Part shown: positions 8,498 to 16,095 of the stretch, one piece after another
Layout: every line of letters begins with the position of its first letter
Numbering within the stretch: position 1 is the first letter of the stretch
Assembly (NCBI RefSeq): GCF_023955655.1
Contig: NZ_JAMXHT010000005.1
Location: 311,462-375,461, forward strand
Reading direction: 5' to 3'
Source: Ralstonia soli
GTDB taxonomy: Bacteria > Pseudomonadota > Gammaproteobacteria > Burkholderiales > Burkholderiaceae
DNA length: 64,000 nt
Program-made: the position numbers and the translations under genes
Notes under the pieces: generated by a model
Database searches by the model: none
Told to the model about the DNA's origin: nothing
Seen by the model: only the letters and a program-made list of their open reading frames with translations

Positions 8498-9922
8498 ATG
8501 CGCCAATCCCCCGGCCAACCCTCGCCTGCTTTGTCGACAAACGTCGACGCCCCCGTAGATCCCGTCAACGAGTTCCTGCCGCTGCCGCGATTGTTCGCGC
8601 TCGGCCTGCAACACTTGCTGGTGATGTACGCCGGCGCGATCGCCGTGCCGCTGATTGTCGGCAATGCGCTCGGCCTGTCGAAGAGCGACCTCTCGTATCT
8701 GGTCAATTGCGACCTGTTTGCGGCCGGTATCGGCACGCTCATCCAGTCGCTTGGCTTCCTGATCTTCGGGATCCGGCTGCCGGTGATGATGGGCGTGACT
8801 TTCGCCGCCGTGGCGCCGATGATCGCCATCGGCGTCGAGCCCGGCATGGGCCTGCCCGGCATCTTCGGGGCGTCCATTGTGTCGGGTGTGTTCGGCATTG
8901 CCGTTGCGCCGCTGATGGGCCGGCTGCTCGGGCTGTTCCCGCGTGTGGTGACGGGCACGGTCATCATGCTGATCGGCTTTTCGCTGCTGAGCGTGGGCAT
9001 CAATTGGGCCGCCGGCGGCCAGCAGATGATTCCGCAGGTGGTGGATGGCGTGACCCACATGGTGCCGAACCCGGCCTTCGGCGATCCGTTCGGCCTGGCC
9101 ATCGCCGCGCTGGTGCTGGTAACCATTCTGCTGCTGACGAAGTTCGGCAATGCGCTGCTGTGCAATATCGCCGTGCTGCTGGGCATCGTGATCGGCACGC
9201 TGGTGGCGGCTGCCTTCGGCAAGGTGTCGTTGGCCGATGCGAGCGCCGCGCCGCTGATGACGCTGGTCACGCCGTTCCACTTCGGCATGCCCAGGTTTGA
9301 GCTGTCGGCCATCATTTCGATGTGCATCGTGATCGTGATCACGCTGGTGGAGTCGACCGGCATGTTCCTCGCGCTGTCGCACGTGGTGGGCAAGCCCATC
9401 TCGCGCAACGAGCTGACCAACGGCCTGCGCGCCGATGGTCTGGCGACGGTCGTGGCCGGTGTGTTCAACACGTTCCCGCATACGTCGTTCTCGCAGAACA
9501 TCGGGCTGGTGTCGATCACGGGCGTGCGTTCGCGCTACGTGGCGGCGGCCGGCGGCCTGCTGCTGATCGTGCTGGGGCTGTTTCCGAAGCTGTCGTACGT
9601 GGTGGCCTCGGTGCCGCAGTACGTGCTGGGCGGCGCGGGCCTGGTGATGTTCGGCATGGTGGCCGCAGCCGGCATCCGTATGCTGGGCATGGTGGATTTC
9701 CAGCAGCAGCGCCACAACCTGCTGATCATTGCCGTGTCGGTGGGCTTTGGCATGGTGCCGACGCTGGCGCCGACCTTCTTCCATCACTTCCCGGACTGGA
9801 TGCGCCCGATCACCCACAGCGGCATCGTGCTGGGCACGCTGGTGGCGGTGGTGCTCAATGCCTGGTTCAACGGCGTGCGCGGCTCGCACGAGGTGATGCA
9901 CGGCGCCGCCGCGGCGCACTGA
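8498..9922 (+). CDS. NCS2-family xanthine/uracil permease
   Basis: This is an inner-membrane nucleobase:cation symporter of the NCS2 (nucleobase-ascorbate transporter) family, 474 residues. It has about 14 hydrophobic segments, the first within GLQHLLVMYAGAIAVPLIVG, a typical family N-terminus. The helix-8 region VESTGMFLALSHVVG and the helix-10 region FNTFPHTSFSQNIGLVSITGVRSR are the family signature segments; the Phe/Ser context resembles xanthine or uric acid transporters rather than UraA, but the substrate is not certain. The start at 8498 follows a CAGGAGACA ribosome binding site. A strong terminator lies 23 bases after the stop, so it is monocistronic. Confidence 0.9.
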   Translation: MRQSPGQPSPALSTNVDAPVDPVNEFLPLPRLFALGLQHLLVMYAGAIAVPLIVGNALGLSKSDLSYLVNCDLFAAGIGTLIQSLGFLIFGIRLPVMMGVTFAAVAPMIAIGVEPGMGLPGIFGASIVSGVFGIAVAPLMGRLLGLFPRVVTGTVIMLIGFSLLSVGINWAAGGQQMIPQVVDGVTHMVPNPAFGDPFGLAIAALVLVTILLLTKFGNALLCNIAVLLGIVIGTLVAAAFGKVSLADASAAPLMTLVTPFHFGMPRFELSAIISMCIVIVITLVESTGMFLALSHVVGKPISRNELTNGLRADGLATVVAGVFNTFPHTSFSQNIGLVSITGVRSRYVAAAGGLLLIVLGLFPKLSYVVASVPQYVLGGAGLVMFGMVAAAGIRMLGMVDFQQQRHNLLIIAVSVGFGMVPTLAPTFFHHFPDWMRPITHSGIVLGTLVAVVLNAWFNGVRGSHEVMHGAAAAH

Positions 9923-9944
9923 GTACCGCAAGCTGCAATCCCGC

Positions 9945-9973
9945 AACACCCCGCTTTCAGGCGGGGTGTTTTG
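9945..9973 (+). terminator. Rho-independent terminator of the NCS2 permease
   Basis: A 10-bp perfect stem (AACACCCCGC and GCGGGGTGTT) closes a TTTCAG loop and runs into a short T tract. It lies directly after the permease stop codon. Confidence 0.9.
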
Positions 9974-10102
9974 CTTTGGCGACGCCCGGCTGAGCGCAAG
10001 CGTTTGCACTGCAATGGCTTTGCGAAAGACGCACAGCTTTCACGTTCCTGCAAATAAGCCGCCTTAGGTTGTGGCCGATCTTCGGGGGAGAGAGGAGGAG
10101 CC

Positions 10103-10618
10103 ATGCAGGGGCTGGCAGGACGATTCGAGAAAACCGAGGCGGGGCGCCACGAAATCGCCACGCGCGGCGGCGCGCTGAACCGATCGAGCCGCGCACTGCT
10201 GATCATGGTGGACGGCCATGCCACCGGCGAGGACCTTGCCGCGCGTGCCGGCCAGATTGGCCTGGGGGCACAGGCCGTGCTCGACCTGGTGCAGGCGGGC
10301 TTCATCCGCAGCCGGGCGGATACCGACGATACGCCGGTGGCCGAACCCGAGGCGCCCAAGGCCGCTGTCCCCAACCGCAAGCGCTCGCTGGCCGCAGCGC
10401 GCATGTACCTGATGGATATTGCGGCACGGACATTCAGCTCGGCGGAACATCCGATCCGCGTGCGCCTTGTCGAGGCGACCGACCGCGCTGCGGTGGAGGG
10501 TGCCTTTGAAGCATTGATGACCGCGTTGCACGAGGTCACCTCCGCGTCGATGGTGGAACAGGTCAAGACGTCTTTTCGGGGGTTTCTGCCGGCCGAAGAC
10601 AACAGCATGCTGAGCTAA
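10103..10618 (+). CDS. Conserved hypothetical protein, two-part helical
   Basis: A 171-residue cytoplasmic protein starts at an ATG preceded by a GAGGAG ribosome binding site. Residues 1-70 (EKTEAGRHEIATRGGALNRSSRALLIMVDGHATGEDLAARAG..VLDLVQAGFIR) resemble a small winged-helix-like module of a kind I have seen in Burkholderiales proteins of unknown role. After a Pro-rich linker (75-95), residues 97-160 form a helical domain (RMYLMDIAARTFSSAEHPIRVRLVEATDRAAVEGAFEALMTALHEVTS). There is no membrane segment. The function is not known; a regulatory role is only suggested by the first module. Confidence 0.65.
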   Translation: MQGLAGRFEKTEAGRHEIATRGGALNRSSRALLIMVDGHATGEDLAARAGQIGLGAQAVLDLVQAGFIRSRADTDDTPVAEPEAPKAAVPNRKRSLAAARMYLMDIAARTFSSAEHPIRVRLVEATDRAAVEGAFEALMTALHEVTSASMVEQVKTSFRGFLPAEDNSMLS

Positions 10619-10773
10619 GGCTGGCAGCCGCCTTTGCCCTCCGGGTACCCGCGACCGCCGCACGGCTCGGCATGGGCCATGGGTGAGTAGAGGGCTGCAT
10701 AAGCGACAACGGTGCCGCTCACCGCAGTCAGCATCGCAACGGCGAGCAGGAAACGCATCGTCATGTGTTTCAT
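10615..10773 (-). CDS. Small exported Gly/Cys-containing peptide
   Basis: This 52-residue product starts at the ATG of MKHMTMRF, preceded on its strand by AGGAGAAGCC. Residues 1-32 look like a signal peptide (hydrophobic FLLAVAMLTAVSGTVVAYAAL, then MAHAEP as a likely cleavage region), leaving a mature peptide of about 20 residues with two Cys (PCGGRGYPEGKGGCQP). It overlaps the end of the preceding convergent gene by four bases. The function is unknown. Confidence 0.55.
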   Translation of the reverse strand: MKHMTMRFLLAVAMLTAVSGTVVAYAALYSPMAHAEPCGGRGYPEGKGGCQP

Positions 10774-10896
10774 GGCTTCTCCTGGGGTGGCAGGCATCGT
10801 CCCCTGAAGTCTAGGTCGGCTGAAGACCAGAACGCCATGCGAGACGCAAACAGGCACCCAGCGCCGGGCGGGGCGCTTGCTCGCGTGGCTGCGTGA

Positions 10897-11565
10897 TCAC
10901 GCTGCTTTTTGCGCCACGTCATCCTGCAGCAGACCGCGCGCCCGCTGGTTCGACTTGTAGATGTTGTCGCGCACCGGCGCCGCGCCGGTCTTCACGCTGT
11001 GCACCCATTCCTGGGTCGACATCACGGCCGCAAAGCGCGACTGCAGTACCACGCTGAACACGCGGTGGATCTCTTCCGCGCTCGCCAAGCCGGCCTGGTT
11101 CTGATACGGCACCGAACCCGACGCGTCGTGCAGAAACTCCACCGCCGTGCCGTTGTGCAGCGCGTGGTTGATGGTCGATGCGTCGCAGTTGTGCGTCATG
11201 TAGCCGACCACGGTGAGCGTGTCGATGCCGCGTGCTTCCAGCCACTGCGCTAGATCGGTTTGCGGGTACGCGCTGGGCAGCAGCTTGCGCAGGTAGTGGT
11301 CATGCGGGCGCGAGGCCACCACCGGGTGCAGTTGCCAGCCATCGGTGTCGATGGCAAACAGCGGCGAGCTGGCCGGCGAGGTCTGCTGCACAACGATCAC
11401 CGGAATGCCTGCCGCACGCGCCGTGTCCATGGCGACGCCGATATTGGCGACGGTCTGCTGCGGGTCCGGATACTCGATCGGCAGGCCGCCCGTGAAGTAT
11501 TCGTTTTGTACATCGATGACGATCAGGGCGCGCTTCGGGGTGGCCGGGGTGGCGTTGGCAGTCAT
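10897..11565 (-). CDS. Isochorismatase-fold cysteine hydrolase
   Basis: A 222-residue member of the isochorismatase-like hydrolase family. The catalytic Asp lies in IVIDVQNEYF and the Cys in VVGYMTHNCDASTINHAL; both are in place, so it is probably an active amidase or nicotinamidase-like enzyme, with unknown substrate. The start at 11565 has a good ribosome binding site (CAGGAGC). It is divergently transcribed from a GlxA-type AraC regulator 136 bases away, a common pairing for this family, so it is probably controlled by it. Confidence 0.88.
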   Translation of the reverse strand: MTANATPATPKRALIVIDVQNEYFTGGLPIEYPDPQQTVANIGVAMDTARAAGIPVIVVQQTSPASSPLFAIDTDGWQLHPVVASRPHDHYLRKLLPSAYPQTDLAQWLEARGIDTLTVVGYMTHNCDASTINHALHNGTAVEFLHDASGSVPYQNQAGLASAEEIHRVFSVVLQSRFAAVMSTQEWVHSVKTGAAPVRDNIYKSNQRARGLLQDDVAQKAA

Positions 11566-11701
11566 GGCAAAAGCTCCTGGAGCGGGTTGGGATCGGGCGT
11601 TTGTGCGAGCCCGTGGACAGCATCTTCGTGGATGGCTATGCTTCCCGACAGTGGCCCAAAAGACATTCATCGAAAGAATCGGGCCAAAGCGAGGTGTCTA
11701 C

Positions 11702-12670
11702 ATGCATCCCCAGGAAATTGCCGTTCTGGCCTTTAACGACATCAGCCCGTTTCACCTCTCCGTGCCGTGTCTGGTGTTTGAAGACCGCATCTGGGCGGGG
11801 CTGCCGTCGTACAACCTGCGCATCTGCGCCGGAGAACCCGCCCCGAAGGGCGCCCTGCGCACCACCGCCGGGTTTGCCGTGCAGACCGACCTGACGCTCG
11901 AAGATGCAGCCCGCGCCGATGTGCTGATCGTGCCCTCATGGCGCGATACCCACGAGCGTCCACCCGCCGCCATGGTGAATGCCGTACGCGACGCGTACGA
12001 GCGCGGGGCCACGGTGGTCGGACTGTGCCTAGGGGCGTTCGTGCTGGCCGAAGCGGGCGTGCTTGACGGCCATGAAGCCACCACGCACTGGAGCGCGGTC
12101 GAAGCGTTCTCACAGCGCTATCCGCGCGTGAAGCTGGTGTCGGATGTGCTGTATCTGGATGCCGATGATGGGCGGCTGGTGACGTCAGCGGGCACGGCTG
12201 CGGGACTGGACTGCTGCCTGTACCTCGTGCGCCGCTGGCATGGCGCCGAAGTGGCCAACCGCATTGCGCGGCGGCTGGTGGTGGCGCCGCACCGGCAGGG
12301 CGGCCAGGCGCAATACATCGAGCAGCCGCTGCACGATGCACCCGGCGGGGATCGTCTTTCCGATTTGCTGAACTGGACCGTCGCCAACCTGGCCGAGCCG
12401 CACACGCTCGACTCGCTGGCCGAGCGCGCGGCCATGAGCCGCCGCAATTTCACGCGGCGCTTTCGCGAACTGACGGGCACGACCGTCGGCCAGTGGCTGC
12501 TCGGCCAGCGCCTCGCCTATGCCCAGCGCATGCTGGAGACCACACACCAGCCCGTCGAGTCGATCGCGCAGCTGGCGGGATTCGGCAGCGCGGTGTCGCT
12601 GCGGCAGCATTTCAGCCGGACATATCACACGTCGCCGAGCGCCTACCGCGCACTCTTCACGCAAGCCTGA
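11702..12670 (+). CDS. GlxA-family transcriptional regulator (DJ-1/PfpI domain plus AraC DNA-binding domain)
   Basis: This 322-residue regulator has an N-terminal class I glutamine-amidotransferase-like (DJ-1/PfpI) domain at residues 5-190, with the nucleophile-elbow sequence GLCLGAFVLAEAGVLDG, and a C-terminal AraC-type double helix-turn-helix at about 215-320 (LAERAAMSRRNFTRRFRELTGTTVGQWLLGQRL, then VESIAQLAGFGSAVSLRQHF). The DJ-1 domain in this group normally senses a metabolite rather than catalysing. It is divergent from the cysteine hydrolase at 10897-11565, its most likely target. Confidence 0.88.
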   Translation: MHPQEIAVLAFNDISPFHLSVPCLVFEDRIWAGLPSYNLRICAGEPAPKGALRTTAGFAVQTDLTLEDAARADVLIVPSWRDTHERPPAAMVNAVRDAYERGATVVGLCLGAFVLAEAGVLDGHEATTHWSAVEAFSQRYPRVKLVSDVLYLDADDGRLVTSAGTAAGLDCCLYLVRRWHGAEVANRIARRLVVAPHRQGGQAQYIEQPLHDAPGGDRLSDLLNWTVANLAEPHTLDSLAERAAMSRRNFTRRFRELTGTTVGQWLLGQRLAYAQRMLETTHQPVESIAQLAGFGSAVSLRQHFSRTYHTSPSAYRALFTQA

Positions 12671-12694
12671 GGGAGGCTGCGAGCGCTTGGCCGG

Positions 12695-12877
12695 TTACTT
12701 CTCCAACTCGTGGCCGATCACCGCGCCTGCCGCCGCGCCACCGATCGTGCCGGCCGTACTGTGCGTGAGTTCGTGGCCCGCCACACCGCCTGCCACTGCG
12801 CCGCCTGCCGTACATGCCGAGAGCGTGGGCGCCAGTGCAGCCGCCACGCAGATCAATGCCGTTTTCCAATGTTTCAT
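12695..12877 (-). CDS. Small glycine-zipper lipoprotein
   Basis: This is a 60-residue product starting at MKHWKTALIC. The signal peptide ends in a lipobox (LSAC), so the Cys at about residue 23 should be lipidated. The mature part consists of Gly-rich zipper repeats (GGAVAGGVAGHELTHSTAGTIGGAAAGAVIGHELEK), as in the small 2TM glycine-zipper surface antigens. It probably sits in the outer membrane. The exact role is unknown. Confidence 0.75.
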   Translation of the reverse strand: MKHWKTALICVAAALAPTLSACTAGGAVAGGVAGHELTHSTAGTIGGAAAGAVIGHELEK

Positions 12878-12976
12878 GATGGGCTCCTGAAGACCACCGG
12901 GGTACGGAACATTGAGCAAACGACATGCCGTGGCGGCGTGATCCTGGCGCCCGCACCGTGGGGGGCGCATCGCCGT

Positions 12977-13534
12977 TCACATGAACAGCGGTGACAGCGA
13001 CAGATGCGACAGCGCAATCACGATCACCTGCGCCACCACCAGGAGGATCAGCGGCGAAAGATCCAGCCCGCCCAGCGGTGGGACCACGCGGCGGATCGGG
13101 CGCAGCAGCGGGTCGACCAGCGTGCCGAGCACCGCGCCCATGGGCGAATGCGGCGCCACCCACGACAGCACGGCCGACGCGATGGTCACCCATACCAGCA
13201 CGTTGAACGCCCACTTGATGACGGTGAAGAGTGCCGCCACAAAGCCCATCGGCAGAAACGCTACCGGGCTCACGCCCACCGAGGCCAGCACCAGGAGCAG
13301 GTACACCAGCGCCGTGGCATACGTGGCGACCAGGCACGACCAGTCGATATAGCCCGTGGCCGGAAGCACCCGGCGCAGCGGGTGCACCAGCCAGCCGGTC
13401 AGTTGGAAGATCGCCTGCGACAGCGGGTTGCGCGGTGACAGGCGCACCGCTTGCGTCCAGGCACGCAAGAGCAGTGCAGCGCCGAAGAGCGTGAAGATCG
13501 TGTCGAGCAGAAAACGCGTGATATCGCCGAACAT
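12977..13534 (-). CDS. YggT-family integral membrane protein
   Basis: A 185-residue protein with two copies of the YggT unit: each has a hydrophobic helix, a loop with NPLSQAIFQLTGWLVHPLRRVLP or SPMGAVLGTLVDPLLRPIRRVVPPLGGLDLSPL, and a second helix. The (D/H)P(L)LRPIRR motif is the hallmark of the family. It starts at the ATG at 13534 behind an AGGAG. YggT proteins are linked to osmotic adaptation and, in some bacteria, to cell division or photosystem assembly; the role here is open. Confidence 0.9.
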   Translation of the reverse strand: MFGDITRFLLDTIFTLFGAALLLRAWTQAVRLSPRNPLSQAIFQLTGWLVHPLRRVLPATGYIDWSCLVATYATALVYLLLVLASVGVSPVAFLPMGFVAALFTVIKWAFNVLVWVTIASAVLSWVAPHSPMGAVLGTLVDPLLRPIRRVVPPLGGLDLSPLILLVVAQVIVIALSHLSLSPLFM

Positions 13535-13711
13535 GCGTCCGGATCTCCTATGGTCAGGTCAGGCAACAAGCACGAGGCAGCGGGGTGCCCCGGGGCGGAC
13601 TATTGTCGCACGGGACTCTGAGGGCAATCTGTGCGGTGATGTGGCCGCCACGGACGTTGTATTCGCATAGTGTGGTGGCCGTCCGTCGGCTTCCTTTCCA
13701 GGAGATGCATC

Positions 13712-14269
13712 TTGAAATCCCCTCTGTTTTACGCGCTGTTCTCGTGGGCTTGCCTGTCTGCTGCGCCGCACGTCTATGCGCAGGCCGACACGTTCGCCAT
13801 TCGATCGGCCGCGTTTGCAGACAACGGCGTCATGGACCGCAAATACGCCGGTAAGAACGCCGCCAACGCCAACTGCACGGGTGACAACCTCTCGCCGCCA
13901 CTGGCGTGGTCCAACGTGCCGGCCGGCACCGCGAGCCTGGCGCTGATCGTAACGGACCCGCAGGGCGCGGGTGGCTTGGGCGTGAACCATTGGATGGCCT
14001 ACGGCATTCCCGCCACGCAGACGAGCTTGGCCGAAGGTGCAGGTACGGGGAGTGGGCTTCGCATGGCACAGAACGCCATCGGCAAGCCGGCCTACCTGGG
14101 GCCGTGTCCGCCCAAGGGCACGGGCTTGCACCACTATGTGTTTGTGCTGATCGCCACCGACCTCGCACCAGATGCCCTGGCCAACGGGCTCACCCGCGCA
14201 GAACTCGACGCCGCGCTCCAGGGGCACACCAAGGGGGCAACGGCGCTGATCGGTCGCTTTGGCAACTAA
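13712..14269 (+). CDS. YbhB/YbcL-type (PEBP, Raf-kinase-inhibitor-like) exported protein
   Basis: A phosphatidylethanolamine-binding-protein fold with the motifs NLSPPLAWSNVPAGTASLALIVTDPQG, NHWMAYGIPA and GPCPPKGTGLHHYVFVLIATD. The best start is a TTG at 13712, because an AGGAG lies seven bases upstream and the product then opens with a clean signal peptide (MKSPLFYALFSWACLSAAPHVYAQA). An in-frame ATG at 13670 would put extra residues before the signal sequence. The mature protein is probably periplasmic, about 160 residues. The function of bacterial PEBP proteins is largely unknown. Confidence 0.85.
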   Translation: MKSPLFYALFSWACLSAAPHVYAQADTFAIRSAAFADNGVMDRKYAGKNAANANCTGDNLSPPLAWSNVPAGTASLALIVTDPQGAGGLGVNHWMAYGIPATQTSLAEGAGTGSGLRMAQNAIGKPAYLGPCPPKGTGLHHYVFVLIATDLAPDALANGLTRAELDAALQGHTKGATALIGRFGN

Positions 14270-14299
14270 CGTCCGATGGCCTTGCCTGCACCACCGCGC

Positions 14300-14488
14300 T
14301 TACTGCGGTGTCGCCGGCTCCATGCCTTTGCGCTCGAGCAGGGCGGCGGCCTCCTTGCTGCCTAGCGCATCCAGCAGTGTCTGCGCGTCTTTCACGCTTT
14401 TTGCATGGGCGCTGAGGCCGGCGGCATACACGGTGTCGTTCTGAATGGCAGGGGGCAGCGGCCCGACGTACTGGATATGCGGCACCAT
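14300..14488 (-). pseudogene. C-terminal remnant of a ModA-like substrate-binding protein
   Basis: The 62 residues match the last part of ModA-type extracellular binding proteins (PF13531): the pattern LPPAIQNDTVYAAGLSAHAKSVKDAQTLLDALGSKEAAALLERKGMEPA is the usual C-terminal lobe ending. The first two thirds of the protein and the signal peptide are missing, and an in-frame TGA lies seven codons upstream of the ATG. Unusually, the ATG has a good ribosome binding site (GGAGG), so a short peptide may still be made. It is the last member of the minus-strand AprA-like gene group. Confidence 0.6.
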
Positions 14489-14585
14489 GATTCCTCCAGA
14501 GAGTCAGGTGTTGTGCGGTCGATGCTACGGACCGCCCGTGCGCGAAGGAACGAACAAGATTGCATGTGCATAGACGCAGCTGGCG

Positions 14586-14876
14586 TTAGCCTGTTGCTAT
14601 GGCAGCCAGTTCAGCCAGGTAGGCCCATGGATAGATGCCACGCGCGTGTCCATCGCTGAAGATCAGTTGCACACCGTAGCCCACAGGCTCAATGGCAGTG
14701 ATGCGCACATCGGCCGGCGCACTGACGGGCGTGCCGTGGTGGCGCTTGAACTGGCACTCGGCGCAGCGGCAGGCTTCGCGCAGCGCGGCGTGGTCCAGTG
14801 CAATGGCAGCGTGGGCCCAGCCCAGCTGCAATTGGCCGTGTGTGACGTCGTTGTCGATGCGCTCAGGTGGCTGCAC
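14586..14876 (-). CDS. DUF971 domain protein
   Basis: This 96-residue protein has the DUF971 fold (also found as the N-terminal domain of gamma-butyrobetaine hydroxylases): LREACRCAECQFKRH near residues 28-42, then ITAIEPVGYGVQLIFSDGHARGIYPWAYLAELA, the standard end. I place the start at a GTG (14876) that overlaps the end of the HEAT-repeat gene by 14 bases and has GAGGGC just upstream; no ATG in frame gives a sensible length. The Cys pair CRCAEC could bind metal. DUF971 proteins occur beside Fe-S protein genes, which fits the neighbouring ferredoxin. Confidence 0.8.
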   Translation of the reverse strand: MQPPERIDNDVTHGQLQLGWAHAAIALDHAALREACRCAECQFKRHHGTPVSAPADVRITAIEPVGYGVQLIFSDGHARGIYPWAYLAELAAIATG

Positions 14877-15822
14877 TGGCGCCCTCGATCTGCGCAAGCG
14901 CAATGCGCACTGCCTTGATGACTTCGGGGTCGCCATCGCTCTGCGCATTGCGCAGCGTGGGTAGGGCAGCGGCTTCGCCGATCTCGCCAAGTGCCAGCGC
15001 CGCTTCCTTGCGCAGATTGCTGATGGGGTGCGCGAACAGCGCGGCGAGCGCATCCACGGCATGCGCGGCGCGCCAGCGGCCGAGCGCCCGAGCGGCTTGC
15101 AGGCGAACTTGCCAGTAATCATCCGCCAGCGCTGCAACCAATGCCTGAGAGACGTTGGGATCGGGCGCGAGCGCGCGCAACTTGCCGAGCGTGCTGGCGC
15201 TTTCCTCACGCACACGCCAGGCGCCGTCGCGCAGCGCATCGAGCAACGCGGGCAGCACGGAGGCATCTGTCGCCAAGCCGAGCGCGCCCACGGCCGCGCG
15301 GCGGACTTCCGCATCTTCGTCATGGTGTGCACGTTCTGCCAAGGCCGGCAGTGCGGCGATATGCTTGCGCCAGCCCAGTACAGCCACGGCTTCGCGGCGG
15401 ACGGTGGCATCGGTGTCTTGCAAGGCGCGCAGGGCGGGCGCTTCGCTGTCGGGCACGCGCAACTCGCGCAAGCCACGCAGGGCCGCTGCACGGACAAAGG
15501 CGCTTGCGTGGCTCACGTAGGGCAACAGCACGGCGGCCGAGTCCGCCAATTTCAATTCGCCCAGGCCGAGCGCAGCCGCATCACGCACGGCTGCATCAGT
15601 GTCTTCGAGCGCGCGGGCGAGTGCAGCCACGGTGTCCGGCTGTTCCCAGGTTGCGAGGATGCGCGCGGCTTCCAATCGCACCTCGGGCGCGGGGTCGTCC
15701 GCCAGCAGCGCAATCACATCGGGCAGCGCATCGGCGTCTTCTTCATCGGCGAGCTGCAACAGGGCGACGCGGCGTGTGGCCGCATCGATGTCATGCAATC
15801 GTGCCAGGTGTGTTGTCGTCAT
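14863..15822 (-). CDS. HEAT-repeat (PBS-lyase-type) protein
   Basis: A 319-residue soluble protein made almost entirely of about nine HEAT-like repeats of roughly 31 residues; a typical unit is DPAPEVRLEAARILATWEQPDTVAALARAL. Such repeats form an alpha-solenoid that binds other proteins; related repeats occur in phycobilin lyases and in accessory proteins of redox enzymes. It lies 7 bases after the ferredoxin gene and overlaps the DUF971 gene, so it probably serves the flavoprotein-ferredoxin pair, for example in assembly. No catalytic motif is visible. Confidence 0.85.
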   Translation of the reverse strand: MTTTHLARLHDIDAATRRVALLQLADEEDADALPDVIALLADDPAPEVRLEAARILATWEQPDTVAALARALEDTDAAVRDAAALGLGELKLADSAAVLLPYVSHASAFVRAAALRGLRELRVPDSEAPALRALQDTDATVRREAVAVLGWRKHIAALPALAERAHHDEDAEVRRAAVGALGLATDASVLPALLDALRDGAWRVREESASTLGKLRALAPDPNVSQALVAALADDYWQVRLQAARALGRWRAAHAVDALAALFAHPISNLRKEAALALGEIGEAAALPTLRNAQSDGDPEVIKAVRIALAQIEGASAAT

Positions 15823-15829
15823 CGCGCCC

Positions 15830-16093
15830 TCAACGCAGCAGGTAGGGGATGTCGACCTTCACCGCGCCGGTCGGGCAGTCCTGCTCGCATGGCATGCAGT
15901 ACCAGCACTCGTCGAACTGCATGTACGCCTTGCCTTTGGTCAGATCAATGGCGAGCAAGTCGAGCGGGCAGACATCCACGCACACCGTGCAGCCCTTGTC
16001 GGCAATGCACTTGGCTTCGTCGATGGTGACAGGCGCGCTGCTGCGCGAGGCGATGTCGTGAGGCGTGTGAAACGAGAGTAGGGCGTGAGACAT
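15830..16093 (-). CDS. 4Fe-4S dicluster ferredoxin (AprB-like)
   Basis: An 87-residue protein with two 4Fe-4S binding motifs, CIADKGCTVCVDVCP and CWYCMPCEQDCP, the second being irregular as in adenylylsulfate reductase beta subunits. It ends with VDIPYLLR. It is 2 bases from the AprA-like flavoprotein gene and must be its electron-transfer partner. It is shorter than a true AprB (about 150 residues), which has a C-terminal wrap-around tail, so full dissimilatory APS reductase activity is doubtful. Confidence 0.85.
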   Translation of the reverse strand: MSHALLSFHTPHDIASRSSAPVTIDEAKCIADKGCTVCVDVCPLDLLAIDLTKGKAYMQFDECWYCMPCEQDCPTGAVKVDIPYLLR

Positions 16094-16095
16094 GA

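Noticed and set aside
7658-10009. Long open frame (783 residues) antisense to the permease gene
   Set aside because: His/Arg/Gln-rich translation typical of the reverse strand of a membrane-protein gene; no domain or start signal.
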